A stretch of 64,000 nucleotides of DNA from Streptomyces sp. GSL17-111 (lineage in GTDB: Bacteria; Actinomycetota; Actinomycetes; Streptomycetales; Streptomycetaceae). The DNA is taken from positions 1,611,001 to 1,675,000 of the forward strand of contig NZ_JBAJNS010000001.1 in the NCBI RefSeq assembly GCF_037911585.1. The letters run 5' to 3'. The notes below the pieces were generated by a model. It saw nothing but the letters and a program-made list of their open reading frames with translations, searched no databases and was not told the origin of the DNA. Shown piece after piece: positions 1 through 8,212 of the stretch. Within the stretch, counting starts at the first letter, position 1. Each line of letters starts with the position of its first letter. A program made the position numbers and the translations under genes.

Positions 1-2
1 GG

Positions 3-1010
3 TTCGTCGGCGACACCCTGGACCGCGACGTCGCCGCCGGGCGCCGGGCCGGGGTGGCGGCCGTCGTCGTCACCCGCGACAAGCACACCGACCGCCCGCC
101 CTACCCCGTCGCCGTCCGGCCGGACGCCGTCTTCGACACCCCCGAGGGACTCGTCCCCGTCCTCGCCGCCGCCCGGGACACCCCGCCCCCGGCTCCTCCG
201 GCCTCCCCGCCCCACACCGGCTCGCAGCGGGCCGACGGTCGCCCGGCGGCGCTGCTGCTCGACCACGGCGGCGTCATCGCCAACGCCGTCAAGGATCCTC
301 AGGCGCAGCGGGAGTTCGGGCTGCGCCTGGCCGCACGGCTGCGCCGGGCGGGACACGACGTGCCGGACGCCGCCGCCGTCGAGGCCCTCACCACCGCGCG
401 ACGCGCGCACCAGCGGTGGAAGGGCGAGGCCGACGCCGGGCCCCTCGTCCCCGAGGTCACCCCGGTGCAGTACTGGCAGGACTTCTTCGGCACCGCCTTC
501 GGCCCGGACGTGCGGGCCTGGCTGGCCGCCGAGGCCGTCGCGCTCAGCCACGAGTGGGCCCACATCAAGAGCCGCCCCACCCTGCGCGAGGGCGCGGCCG
601 ACCTCCTCGGCCGCTGCCGCGAACTCGCCATCCCCGTCGCGGTCGTCTCCAACACCGTCTGCGGGCGCAGCGTGCGCGAACGCATGGCCTCCTTCGGCAT
701 CGCGGAGCTGGTCGGCGTGCACGTGTACTCCGACGAGCTCGGCCGCCGCAAGCCGGACCCGCTCACCGTGCGCGAGGCACTGCGCGCCCTGGCCGTGGAC
801 GCCGGGGCGTGCTGGTTCGCCGGGGACAAGCCCGGCCGGGACATGGCCGCCGCACGGAGCGCCGGTATCGGCACCACCGTCCTCGTGCGCGGCGGCTCGC
901 TGGACGACGCCGCGCTGGCCCGCCACCTCGCGACGCCCGGCCCCACCCGGCCCGACCGCGTCGTCACCTCCCTGGCCGAGCTGCTCCCCCTGCTCTCCCC
1001 CCGTTCCTGA
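3..1010 (+). CDS. Tandem HAD-superfamily hydrolase (5' end outside window)
   Basis: The frame is open from the left edge, so the gene begins before this window. The first residues (FVGDTLDRDVAAGRRAG) are the last motif of one HAD domain. A Pro/Ala-rich linker of about 40 residues follows, then a second, complete HAD domain begins near position 249. That domain has motif I as LLLDHGGVI (nucleophile Asp; the second Asp is Gly, as in many DFGGV-type HADs), motif II VVSNT, motif III RRKPDP and motif IV WFAGDKPGRD. HAD enzymes are mostly cytosolic phosphatases acting on small phosphorylated substrates. The substrate cannot be read from sequence. It lies 81 bases upstream of an ECF transporter operon on the same strand, so a linked metabolic role is possible but inferred. 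Confidence 0.8.
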   Translation, partial: FVGDTLDRDVAAGRRAGVAAVVVTRDKHTDRPPYPVAVRPDAVFDTPEGLVPVLAAARDTPPPAPPASPPHTGSQRADGRPAALLLDHGGVIANAVKDPQAQREFGLRLAARLRRAGHDVPDAAAVEALTTARRAHQRWKGEADAGPLVPEVTPVQYWQDFFGTAFGPDVRAWLAAEAVALSHEWAHIKSRPTLREGAADLLGRCRELAIPVAVVSNTVCGRSVRERMASFGIAELVGVHVYSDELGRRKPDPLTVREALRALAVDAGACWFAGDKPGRDMAAARSAGIGTTVLVRGGSLDDAALARHLATPGPTRPDRVVTSLAELLPLLSPRS

Positions 1011-1091
1011 CCGCGCGGTGCCGCGCCCGGCCCCCACCCGCCCGCGGCACCGCCCGCCTCCCCCTCGCCCGACGAAAGGCCAAGGCACCCG

Positions 1092-2018
1092 ATGTCCTCG
1101 TCCACCGCTCCCCGCACCACCGGCTCACCCCCGCCGGCCGCCACCCGCCGCTCCCTCGACCCGACCGACCTCGGCTCGGCGCAGAAGCTCATGGTCTTCG
1201 TGCTGTCGATGACGCTCTTCGGGCTCGCCAACATCCTCACCGAGGTGCTGCCCGAGGTGAAGCTCGGGCCGGTCGAACTCTCCGTCTCCTACCTGGCGTT
1301 CGTGCCGGTGGTGATGGTCTGCCTCTTCCACCCGCTGTACGCCGCGCTCGGCGCGCCGCTCGGCGAGATCGTCTTCGTCGACCTGCTGATGGGCGACTTC
1401 TCCGGCTTCGCCGAACTGGAGGGCTACATCCAGCTCGCCCTCGGCCTCTACATCGCGGGTTCGCTGGTGCGCGACCCGCTCCGGCGGGGCCGGGTCGCGC
1501 TGGCGGCCGTCGTCGCGGTCGGGGTGGACAAGATGCTCGGCGGCATCGTCGACATCGGCAAGGTGTACGTCGGCGTGGCCGACGCCGAGTACGTCGAGGG
1601 CCTCGCGGAGAGCGTCCTGCTGCTGGAGGGCATCGCGTTCTCCACCGACCTCCTCATCAGCGGCCTGCTGTTCGGAGCCCTGCCCGCCGCCTACCTGGCG
1701 CCGCGCCTGCACGGACGGATCGAGCCGCTCCTGGGCCTCGCGCCGCGCGACCCCGCCCAGCCGCTGCGGCTGCGCGCCCGGGTGAGCGCCCGCTTCCTGC
1801 TGCTCGGCATCTTCCTGACGTTCGTCGCCATGATCGCCGCGTTCATGGAGGAGCTGGACGCCAACTTCGGCGTCTGGGAGCCGGGCTTCATCGACCAGTA
1901 CGGGGAGAAGTTCCTCTGGATCGGCGTCTCGGCCGCGCTGATCGTGCTGGTCGCGCTCGTCCTCGCGGCCCGTGCCCTGAACCGGTCCCGCGCGGCGCGC
2001 GCCGGAGCCCCGCGATGA
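1092..2018 (+). CDS. ECF transporter S-component-like membrane protein
   Basis: A 308-residue integral membrane protein. After a polar N-terminus of about 30 residues come several hydrophobic segments, for example LMVFVLSMTLFGLANIL and YLAFVPVVMVCLF, and two near the C-terminus, including FLLLGIFLTFVAMIAAFM. Its stop overlaps the start of the double ABC ATPase (ATGA), which is followed by an EcfT protein with the same kind of overlap. This is the layout of a dedicated energy-coupling-factor importer, so the protein is taken as the substrate-binding S component. It is longer than typical S components (about 200 residues), and I do not recognise a vitamin- or metal-specific motif. The substrate is therefore unknown. 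The ATG start follows a modest purine-rich stretch. Confidence 0.65.
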   Translation: MSSSTAPRTTGSPPPAATRRSLDPTDLGSAQKLMVFVLSMTLFGLANILTEVLPEVKLGPVELSVSYLAFVPVVMVCLFHPLYAALGAPLGEIVFVDLLMGDFSGFAELEGYIQLALGLYIAGSLVRDPLRRGRVALAAVVAVGVDKMLGGIVDIGKVYVGVADAEYVEGLAESVLLLEGIAFSTDLLISGLLFGALPAAYLAPRLHGRIEPLLGLAPRDPAQPLRLRARVSARFLLLGIFLTFVAMIAAFMEELDANFGVWEPGFIDQYGEKFLWIGVSAALIVLVALVLAARALNRSRAARAGAPR

Positions 2019-3799
2019 CGGCCCCCGCCCCGCACGCCGGCCCGGCCGTCGAGATCCGGGACCTGACCTTCCGCTACCCCGGAGCGCGGAACGACAGCCT
2101 CCGGGGCGTCGACCTCACCATCGAGCAGGGCGACTTCACCGCCGTCGTCGGCGGCAACGGCTCCGGCAAGACGACCCTGTGCAAGACGTTCAACGGACTC
2201 GTGCCGCACTTCTGGTCCGGCGCGTACAGCGGCAGCGTCCGCGTCTTCGGCCAGGACACCGCCGAGACCGGGGTCGCGGCCCTCAGCCACCGGGTCGGCT
2301 ACGTCTACCAGGACTTCGGCAACCAGCTCGTGCGGCCGACCGTCCACGACGAGGTGTCCTTCGGCCCGGTGAACTTCGGCCTGCCCGACTGGCGCGCGCG
2401 GACCGAGGAGGCGCTCGACATGCTGGGCATCGCCCCGCTGCGCGACCGCTACACCTGGCAGCTCTCCGGCGGCCAGCAGCACCTCGTGGCCCTCGCCGGC
2501 GTCCTGGCGATGCGCCCCGGCCTGGTGGTGGTGGACGAGCCGGTGGCCGAGCTGGACCCGGAGCGGGCCGAGGAGATCTACCGCCGGCTGGCCGACGTCA
2601 ACCGGAACCTGGGGACGACGGTGGTCGTGATCGAGCACCACGCAGAGTTCGTCGCCCGGTACTGCCGGAGCGTGCTGCTCATGGCCGACGGCGCGCCGGT
2701 GTGGCACCTCCCCGTCGCCGAGGCCCTGGCCCGCACCGGGGAGCTCGCCGCCCACGGCATCCCCGCACCCCAGGTGGTGCGGCTGGCCCGCACGGTCGAG
2801 CCCGAGGGCGAGGTGCCGCTGACCGTCGAGCAGGCCGTCCGCTGGCTGGACGCCCGTGCCGCGCGCCCCGTCCCCGAACCCGTCGCCGAGCCAGTCCCCC
2901 AGCCGACGGTCCCCGCACCGGCGGAGCCCCGGCAGCCACCATCCGTCACCGCCCCGTCCGTCCCCGCCCCGCCCGTCGTCGCCGCGCTGCGCGGCGTCCG
3001 GCACGGCTACCGGGACGTGCACGGCGGCCTCACCCCCGTGCTGCGGGACGTGGACCTGGAGCTGCGCGAGGGGGAGCGCATCGCCCTCGTCGGCGGCAAC
3101 GGGGCCGGCAAGTCCACCCTGCTGCGCCTGCTCACCGGGCTCAAGGTGCCGCGTTCCGGCACCGTCGAGGTCACCGGGACCGACACGCGCTCCGTCCGGC
3201 CGGCCGAGCTGGCCGACCGGGTCGCCTACCTCTACCAGCGCCCGGAGCAGATGTTCCTCGCCGACAGCGTCCGCGCGGACATCGAGATGTACCCGCGCGG
3301 GCGCGGCCGCCACGACACCGACGTCCTGGTGGCCGACGTGCTGGAACGCATCCGGCTCACCGCACTCGCCGACCGGGACGGGCGCACCCTCTCCGGGGGC
3401 CAGCAGCGCCGCGCCACCCTGGGCATCGGCCTGGCCATGACACCCGCGCTGCTGCTCCTGGACGAGCCGACCTCCAGCCTCGACGTGGCCACCCGCGACG
3501 ACGTGATCGCCATGCTCGACGCCCTCGCGGACCGCATCCGCTGCGTCGTCGTCGCCACCCACGACATGCACCTCGTCGCCGAGTGGGCGACGCGGGTCGT
3601 CGCGCTCGGCGAGGGCCGGGTGCTCAGGGACGCGCCCCCGGCGGAGTTCTTCGCCGACCGGGACCTGCTGGACCGGGTCCGCGTCGTCCCGCCGCAGATC
3701 ACCGCGCTGGGCACCGCGCTGGGCATGGTGCCGCCACCCCTGACCGTGGACGAGTGCGCCGGACGCCTGTCCGTCGCCGTGCAGGAGGCCGGAGCGTGA
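2015..3799 (+). CDS. ECF transporter double-domain ABC ATPase (EcfA-A' type)
   Basis: One 594-residue polypeptide carries two complete ABC ATPase domains and so supplies both nucleotide-binding subunits of an ECF importer. Domain 1 has Walker A GGNGSGKTT (about residue 48), signature LSGGQQH and Walker B LVVVDEPVAELDP. Domain 2 has Walker A GGNGAGKST (about residue 361), signature LSGGQQRR and Walker B LLLLDEPTSSLD. A Pro/Ala/Val-rich linker (about residues 285-325) joins them. The ATG at 2015 overlaps the upstream stop, and the 3' end overlaps the EcfT start, so the three genes are very likely translationally coupled. The longer upstream open frame lacks homology and is a shadow of the HAD and S-component genes. 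Confidence 0.93.
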   Translation: MTAPAPHAGPAVEIRDLTFRYPGARNDSLRGVDLTIEQGDFTAVVGGNGSGKTTLCKTFNGLVPHFWSGAYSGSVRVFGQDTAETGVAALSHRVGYVYQDFGNQLVRPTVHDEVSFGPVNFGLPDWRARTEEALDMLGIAPLRDRYTWQLSGGQQHLVALAGVLAMRPGLVVVDEPVAELDPERAEEIYRRLADVNRNLGTTVVVIEHHAEFVARYCRSVLLMADGAPVWHLPVAEALARTGELAAHGIPAPQVVRLARTVEPEGEVPLTVEQAVRWLDARAARPVPEPVAEPVPQPTVPAPAEPRQPPSVTAPSVPAPPVVAALRGVRHGYRDVHGGLTPVLRDVDLELREGERIALVGGNGAGKSTLLRLLTGLKVPRSGTVEVTGTDTRSVRPAELADRVAYLYQRPEQMFLADSVRADIEMYPRGRGRHDTDVLVADVLERIRLTALADRDGRTLSGGQQRRATLGIGLAMTPALLLLDEPTSSLDVATRDDVIAMLDALADRIRCVVVATHDMHLVAEWATRVVALGEGRVLRDAPPAEFFADRDLLDRVRVVPPQITALGTALGMVPPPLTVDECAGRLSVAVQEAGA

Positions 3800-4626
3800 A
3801 GAGGACCGAACGCGACACCCTGAGCGTCGAGTGGGTCAAGCTCGAACTGCTGCGCACCGCCTACGCCACACGCGGCGGCCTGCTCGCCCGGCTGGACCCG
3901 CGCATCGTGCTGTTCTGGTACGTGCTGGTGGCGGCGAGCCCCTGGTTCACCCACAACCTGACCGTCCTGGCCCTGCTCTTCGCCCTGGCCGCCGCGGCCG
4001 TGGTGACCTGCCGGGTCGGCCCCCTCGTCGTCGGCCTGTTCGTCTTCGGCCTGATCACCGAGACGGGGTACCTCGTCACCGCCGCCTGGTTCTTCGACGG
4101 CGACCTCACCACCGTGCTGTCGCTGGGCGAACTCACCCTGAAACTCGGCACCGTGAGCATGGCGAGCATGGCGGCGTTCGTGTCGCTGGACCCGGAGAAG
4201 CTCTCCGACGCCCTGCTGAGCCTGCGGGCACCGGCGCTGGTCAGCTTCGGCGTCTCCTACGGGTACCGGATGCTGCCGATCCTCGTCGACGAGTTCCAGA
4301 CCGTGATCGACGGCTACCGGCTGCGCTCCGCCCCGCCCGCGTCACGCGGCCTGTTCGGGTGGCGGGTGCTGCTGCGCGGCGCGAAGATCACCGTGTACGC
4401 CTTCTACCCGATGATGCTCAACACGGCCAAGCGCACCCGCACGACGGTGGAGGCCCTGGAGACGCGGGGCTTCACCTACGCCATGGTCCACAGCGACGGC
4501 CGCCGCATCCGGCTGGCCCACCTGAAGGTCCGCCCCCTCGACCTCGCCGTCCTCGCGGCCACCGCCGCCCTCGTCGCCGCGGCCTACACCCTCGGCGCCC
4601 AGTACCCCACCTCCGCCCAACCCTGA
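3796..4626 (+). CDS. ecfT: ECF transporter transmembrane subunit EcfT
   Basis: A 276-residue membrane protein that couples the ATPases to the S component. The GTG start at 3796 overlaps the preceding stop (GTGA). Hydrophobic segments include RIVLFWYVLVAASPWF, a long N-terminal block around VLALLFALAAAAVV, and a C-terminal helix LAVLAATAALVAAAY. The cytosolic coupling region contains the two Arg-containing short motifs expected of EcfT (YRLRSAPP and ETRGFTY). It is the last gene of the importer operon; 256 bases without a gene follow before the next start. Confidence 0.88.
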   Translation: MKRTERDTLSVEWVKLELLRTAYATRGGLLARLDPRIVLFWYVLVAASPWFTHNLTVLALLFALAAAAVVTCRVGPLVVGLFVFGLITETGYLVTAAWFFDGDLTTVLSLGELTLKLGTVSMASMAAFVSLDPEKLSDALLSLRAPALVSFGVSYGYRMLPILVDEFQTVIDGYRLRSAPPASRGLFGWRVLLRGAKITVYAFYPMMLNTAKRTRTTVEALETRGFTYAMVHSDGRRIRLAHLKVRPLDLAVLAATAALVAAAYTLGAQYPTSAQP

Positions 4627-4882
4627 CCCGTCCCGCGCGGCCGTCCGCTACGGCACACCACGCGCGCAGCCCCGCTCCCCGTCCTGTTGACGCACACCTC
4701 CCCGGCTCGGCGAATTGACCGAAGGTGGAGGCCGGAGCGGGGTTCCTCAGGCAGGGTGGGACCCGCACGTCGTGGACCGACGGGCCGGCGGGGACGGGCG
4801 TGAGAGAACCTGGAGCCTCCCCGTCCCCCCGGCCCCGGCGACCGAGAACCGACGGACGCGTTGTGCGGCACCAGGAGGACAT

Positions 4883-6727
4883 GTGGCGACCGAGACCTTC
4901 AGCATCGACAAGCGGCCCCTGCGGGAACTGCTGGGGCAGGTCGAGGCGGGGAAGATCCAGTTGCCCGAGTTCCAACGCGGCTGGGTCTGGCCGTGGCCGA
5001 ACATCGCGAGTCTGCTGGCCTCGGTGTCCCTCAACTACCCGATCGGGACGGTGATGCTGCTCCAGGGCGGCGGGGACGTCCGGTTCAAGTACCGGCCGAT
5101 CGAGGGGGCCGCCCCCGACGAGCAGGTGGAGCCGGAGTCGCTGGTCCTCGACGGGCAGCAGCGGCTCACCTCGCTGTTCCAGTCCCTGGCGATGGACAGC
5201 CCGGTGGAGACCCAGGACGAGCGCAAGCGCCGGGTGAGCGGCTGGTTCTACGTCGACATGGTCAAGGCGCTCGACGAGAACGAGGACCGTGAGGACGCGA
5301 TCCGCTTCGTGCCACCCTCCCGCAAGGTGGTCAACTTCCGGGGCGAGGTCCTGGAGGACTACTCCACACGGGAGTTGGAGTACCAGCACCGCTTCTTCCC
5401 GCTGCGCTGCCTCTTCGACAACTCCTGGGGCGACGGCTTCGCCCGCCACTGGAGCTTCGCGCCGGAGGAGATGGAGCTCTGGTACGGCTTCCGGGACGGC
5501 TTCGTCCACTCCTTCAACCTCTACCACTTCCCCGTCATCCAACTCGGCAAGAGCACGCCCCGCCAGGCGGTCTGCCAGGTCTTCGAGAAGGTCAACACCG
5601 GCGGCGTCACCCTCACCGTCTTCGAACTGCTGACGGCGACGTACGCCGCCGACGAGTTCGATCTGCGCCGCCACTGGGAGGAGTGCTGCTCCGCCTGGGA
5701 CGCGCCCGAGTACGGCATCCTGCGGGAGGTCTCCAACACCGACTTCCTCCAGGCCGTCACGCTCCTCGCCACCGCCCAGCGGCGGCGTCGGGAGCAGGAG
5801 GCCGGTACGGACGAGGAACGCCTGCCGCGTATCGGCTGCAAGCGCAAGGAGATGCTCCTGCTGGGCCTGGAGGACTACCGGCGCTACGCACCCGACGTCG
5901 TCGCCGGGTTCAAGTCCGCCGCCAAGTTCCTGCGCCAGCAGTTCGTCTTCGACACCCGCTTCCTCCCCTACGGCACCCAGCTCATCCCCCTGGCCGCGAT
6001 CTTCGCCCTCGCGGGCAAGGACGCGGAGACCGCCGGCGCCCAGGAGAAGCTGGCCCGCTGGTACTGGTCCGGCGTCTTCGGCGAGCTGTACGGCGGGACC
6101 ACCGAGACCCGCTTCAACCTCGACCTTCCCGACGTCGTCGACTGGATCCGCGGATCGGCCCAGGAACCCCGGACGGTCACCCAGGCACAGTTCACGGCCA
6201 GCCGCCTGCTGACCCTGCGGACCCGGCAGAGCGCCGCCTACAAGGGCATCTACGCGCTCCTGCTCAAGGCGGGCGCGGCGGACTGGCGGACGGGCGAGAA
6301 GGCGGAGGTCAGCGTCTACTTCGACGGGGCGATGGACATCCACCACATCTTCCCGCAGTCCTGGTGCCAGAAGAACGGCTACGACCGCTCCGTCTACAAC
6401 TCCATCGTCAACAAGACGCCGCTGACGGCCCGCACCAACCGGATCATCGGCGGCCACGCACCGTCCGAGTACCTGCACCGGCTCGCCAAGGCGGCCGAGA
6501 CCAGCCCGGAGGGCGTCGACCAGCGCGTCGAGACGCACCTCGCGAACCCCGGGCTGATGCGGGCCGACGACTTCGACGCCTTCTTCGAGGAGCGCCGCAA
6601 GGTCCTCCAGGACCACATCGCGGCGGCGATGGGCAAGGCGGTCGTCGACGACCACATCCCCAACCAACGCCCCGAAACCACCCCCCACGCGGCGGAGCCC
6701 GCCGTCACCCCTCCCCCGGGCCCGTAA
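4883..6727 (+). CDS. DUF262 (GmrS-like) protein with C-terminal HNH nuclease
   Basis: A 614-residue protein. The N-terminal DUF262 domain has LPEFQRGWVW (about residue 27) and LDGQQRLTSL (about residue 90). In GmrSD-type IV restriction enzymes this DGQQR motif marks a ParB-like nucleotidase fold. The C-terminus has an HNH-like motif, DIHHIFPQSW (about residue 485), followed by a conserved Asn/Leu region (NSIVNKTPLTARTN). The full-length GmrSD arrangement suggests cleavage of modified foreign DNA; this is inferred from family. The GTG at 4883 is chosen because an AGGAGG-like site lies just upstream and the DUF262 domain starts immediately after; the longer open frame to 4715 is Pro/Arg-rich with no domain. 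It is the first gene of the defence island and on the same strand as the kinase that follows 190 bases later. Confidence 0.87.
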   Translation: MATETFSIDKRPLRELLGQVEAGKIQLPEFQRGWVWPWPNIASLLASVSLNYPIGTVMLLQGGGDVRFKYRPIEGAAPDEQVEPESLVLDGQQRLTSLFQSLAMDSPVETQDERKRRVSGWFYVDMVKALDENEDREDAIRFVPPSRKVVNFRGEVLEDYSTRELEYQHRFFPLRCLFDNSWGDGFARHWSFAPEEMELWYGFRDGFVHSFNLYHFPVIQLGKSTPRQAVCQVFEKVNTGGVTLTVFELLTATYAADEFDLRRHWEECCSAWDAPEYGILREVSNTDFLQAVTLLATAQRRRREQEAGTDEERLPRIGCKRKEMLLLGLEDYRRYAPDVVAGFKSAAKFLRQQFVFDTRFLPYGTQLIPLAAIFALAGKDAETAGAQEKLARWYWSGVFGELYGGTTETRFNLDLPDVVDWIRGSAQEPRTVTQAQFTASRLLTLRTRQSAAYKGIYALLLKAGAADWRTGEKAEVSVYFDGAMDIHHIFPQSWCQKNGYDRSVYNSIVNKTPLTARTNRIIGGHAPSEYLHRLAKAAETSPEGVDQRVETHLANPGLMRADDFDAFFEERRKVLQDHIAAAMGKAVVDDHIPNQRPETTPHAAEPAVTPPPGP

Positions 6728-6917
6728 CACCCACGGCGATCCCGTGACGACCGGTCGGTCCGGAGGGGCGGGCCCACCCTCAGAACGGAGCAGGAGCCCA
6801 CCCCTCCGGGTGGCGTACGGCCGTGGACCAGGACGCCACCGTCACCGCCCGCGACTCCTAGACTGACTCCCGTCCGCCCGGGCCGCGTTCCGGGAGCAGC
6901 AGGGGGAGGCGAGCACC

Positions 6918-8120
6918 GTGGAGCCACTGAGGGACGGCGACCCGAGGGCCATCGGGGGCTACGCCCTCGTGTGCCGGATCGGGTCCGGCGGTATGGGCCA
7001 GGTGTTCCTCGGGGAGTCCGCGGCGGGCCACCAGGCGGCCGTGAAGGTGATCAAGCCCTCCGTCCTCGACGAGGACACCCGCGTGCGCTTCCTGTCGGAA
7101 GTGGACAGCCTGAAGACGGTGTACGGGCCGTTCGTCGCGGCCTTCGTGGACGCCGACGCCGCCGCCGACCAGCCGTGGCTCGCCGTGGAGTACGTCCCCG
7201 GGCCGGACCTGCGCAGCTTCGTGGACGCCCACGGGCCGCTTCCGCTCGTCGAGACCGCCAGTCTGGGCGCCCTGCTGGCGGAGGGCCTGGGCACCGTGCA
7301 CGCGGCGGGGCTGCTGCACCGCGATCTCAAGCCGCAGAACATCCTGCTGTCCGCGTACGGTCCCAAGCTGATCGACTTCGGGCTGGCGGTCCTGGCGGAG
7401 CGCCGCACGGTGCTGACGGCGACGGGCTTCGTGGTCGGCTCCGTGCTGTGCATGCCGCCGGAGCAGGCCCGGGGCGAGCACCGTCTGGAGCCGCCTGCGG
7501 ACGTCTACGCGCTCGGCGCGGTGCTGCTGTTCGCGGCGACCGGCCACTACCCGTACAGCGGGCCCACCTGGCAGGCGGTGGCCCTGCGGATCGAGGACCC
7601 GCTGACGCCGCCGGACCTGGACGGGCTGCCGCCGGAGCTGGAGCCGCTCCTCACGGACATGCTCGCGCTGGACCCCGCCGCCCGGCCGACGTTGCCGCAG
7701 GTCGTCGAGCGGCTGGTGCGGATCATCAACGAGCAGGGCCTGACGGCGCTCCAGGCCAAGCGCCGGCTCACCGAGCGCACGCCCGAGATCACCGTCCCCC
7801 AGCTTCCCGCCTCCGCGTTCCAGCACCTTTCCGGGGACGGTGGCGTCGCGTACTCCCCCACCGTCGTCGACGTGGCCGCCTCGGGGGACGACGAGGAGCA
7901 GCGGACGCACCCCGCGCCCGGCACCGAGCGACCGGGCGAGAACGGCGGCGAGGACGACGGCGCCGCAGCGGACGCGCACGAGGCCCCCGCTCCCGTCCCG
8001 GCCGGGACGCACGGCCGCCCGGACGCCCCGGGCCCCGGGAGCACCGGCACCCGCCTCACCGCGCCGCTGCGGATCGCCGAGCGCCTGCGGGTCGGCTACG
8101 CCCGCGACGCACGGTTCTGA
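6918..8120 (+). CDS. Serine/threonine protein kinase (Hanks type, soluble)
   Basis: A 400-residue kinase. The Gly-rich loop RIGSGGMGQVFLGE begins about residue 19, the ATP-binding Lys is in AAVKVI, the catalytic loop is HRDLKPQNILL (about residue 134), then IDFGLA, and a CMPPEQARGE activation segment. The catalytic domain ends near residue 270. The last 100 or so residues are acidic and Pro/Ala-rich, with no transmembrane helix or PASTA repeat, unlike the typical housekeeping PknB type. The GTG start has a GGGGGAGG site 7-8 bases upstream. It sits between a type IV restriction-like gene and the DrmD-like helicase, 92 bases before the latter, so it may phosphorylate defence components. That role is inferred from position only. 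Confidence 0.92.
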   Translation: MEPLRDGDPRAIGGYALVCRIGSGGMGQVFLGESAAGHQAAVKVIKPSVLDEDTRVRFLSEVDSLKTVYGPFVAAFVDADAAADQPWLAVEYVPGPDLRSFVDAHGPLPLVETASLGALLAEGLGTVHAAGLLHRDLKPQNILLSAYGPKLIDFGLAVLAERRTVLTATGFVVGSVLCMPPEQARGEHRLEPPADVYALGAVLLFAATGHYPYSGPTWQAVALRIEDPLTPPDLDGLPPELEPLLTDMLALDPAARPTLPQVVERLVRIINEQGLTALQAKRRLTERTPEITVPQLPASAFQHLSGDGGVAYSPTVVDVAASGDDEEQRTHPAPGTERPGENGGEDDGAAADAHEAPAPVPAGTHGRPDAPGPGSTGTRLTAPLRIAERLRVGYARDARF

Positions 8121-8212
8121 GCTGCGCGGATACGTCTCGCGGAACCGCGTACGGCCCGTCCCCCACCGTGACAGACTTGCCCCCGCCGGGCAGTAGGGCG
8201 GCACGTGCAGTG

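Noticed and set aside
4715..4882. N-terminal extension of the DUF262-HNH protein
   Set aside because: The extra 56 residues are Pro/Arg/Gly-rich, and a good ribosome-binding site precedes the GTG at 4883.
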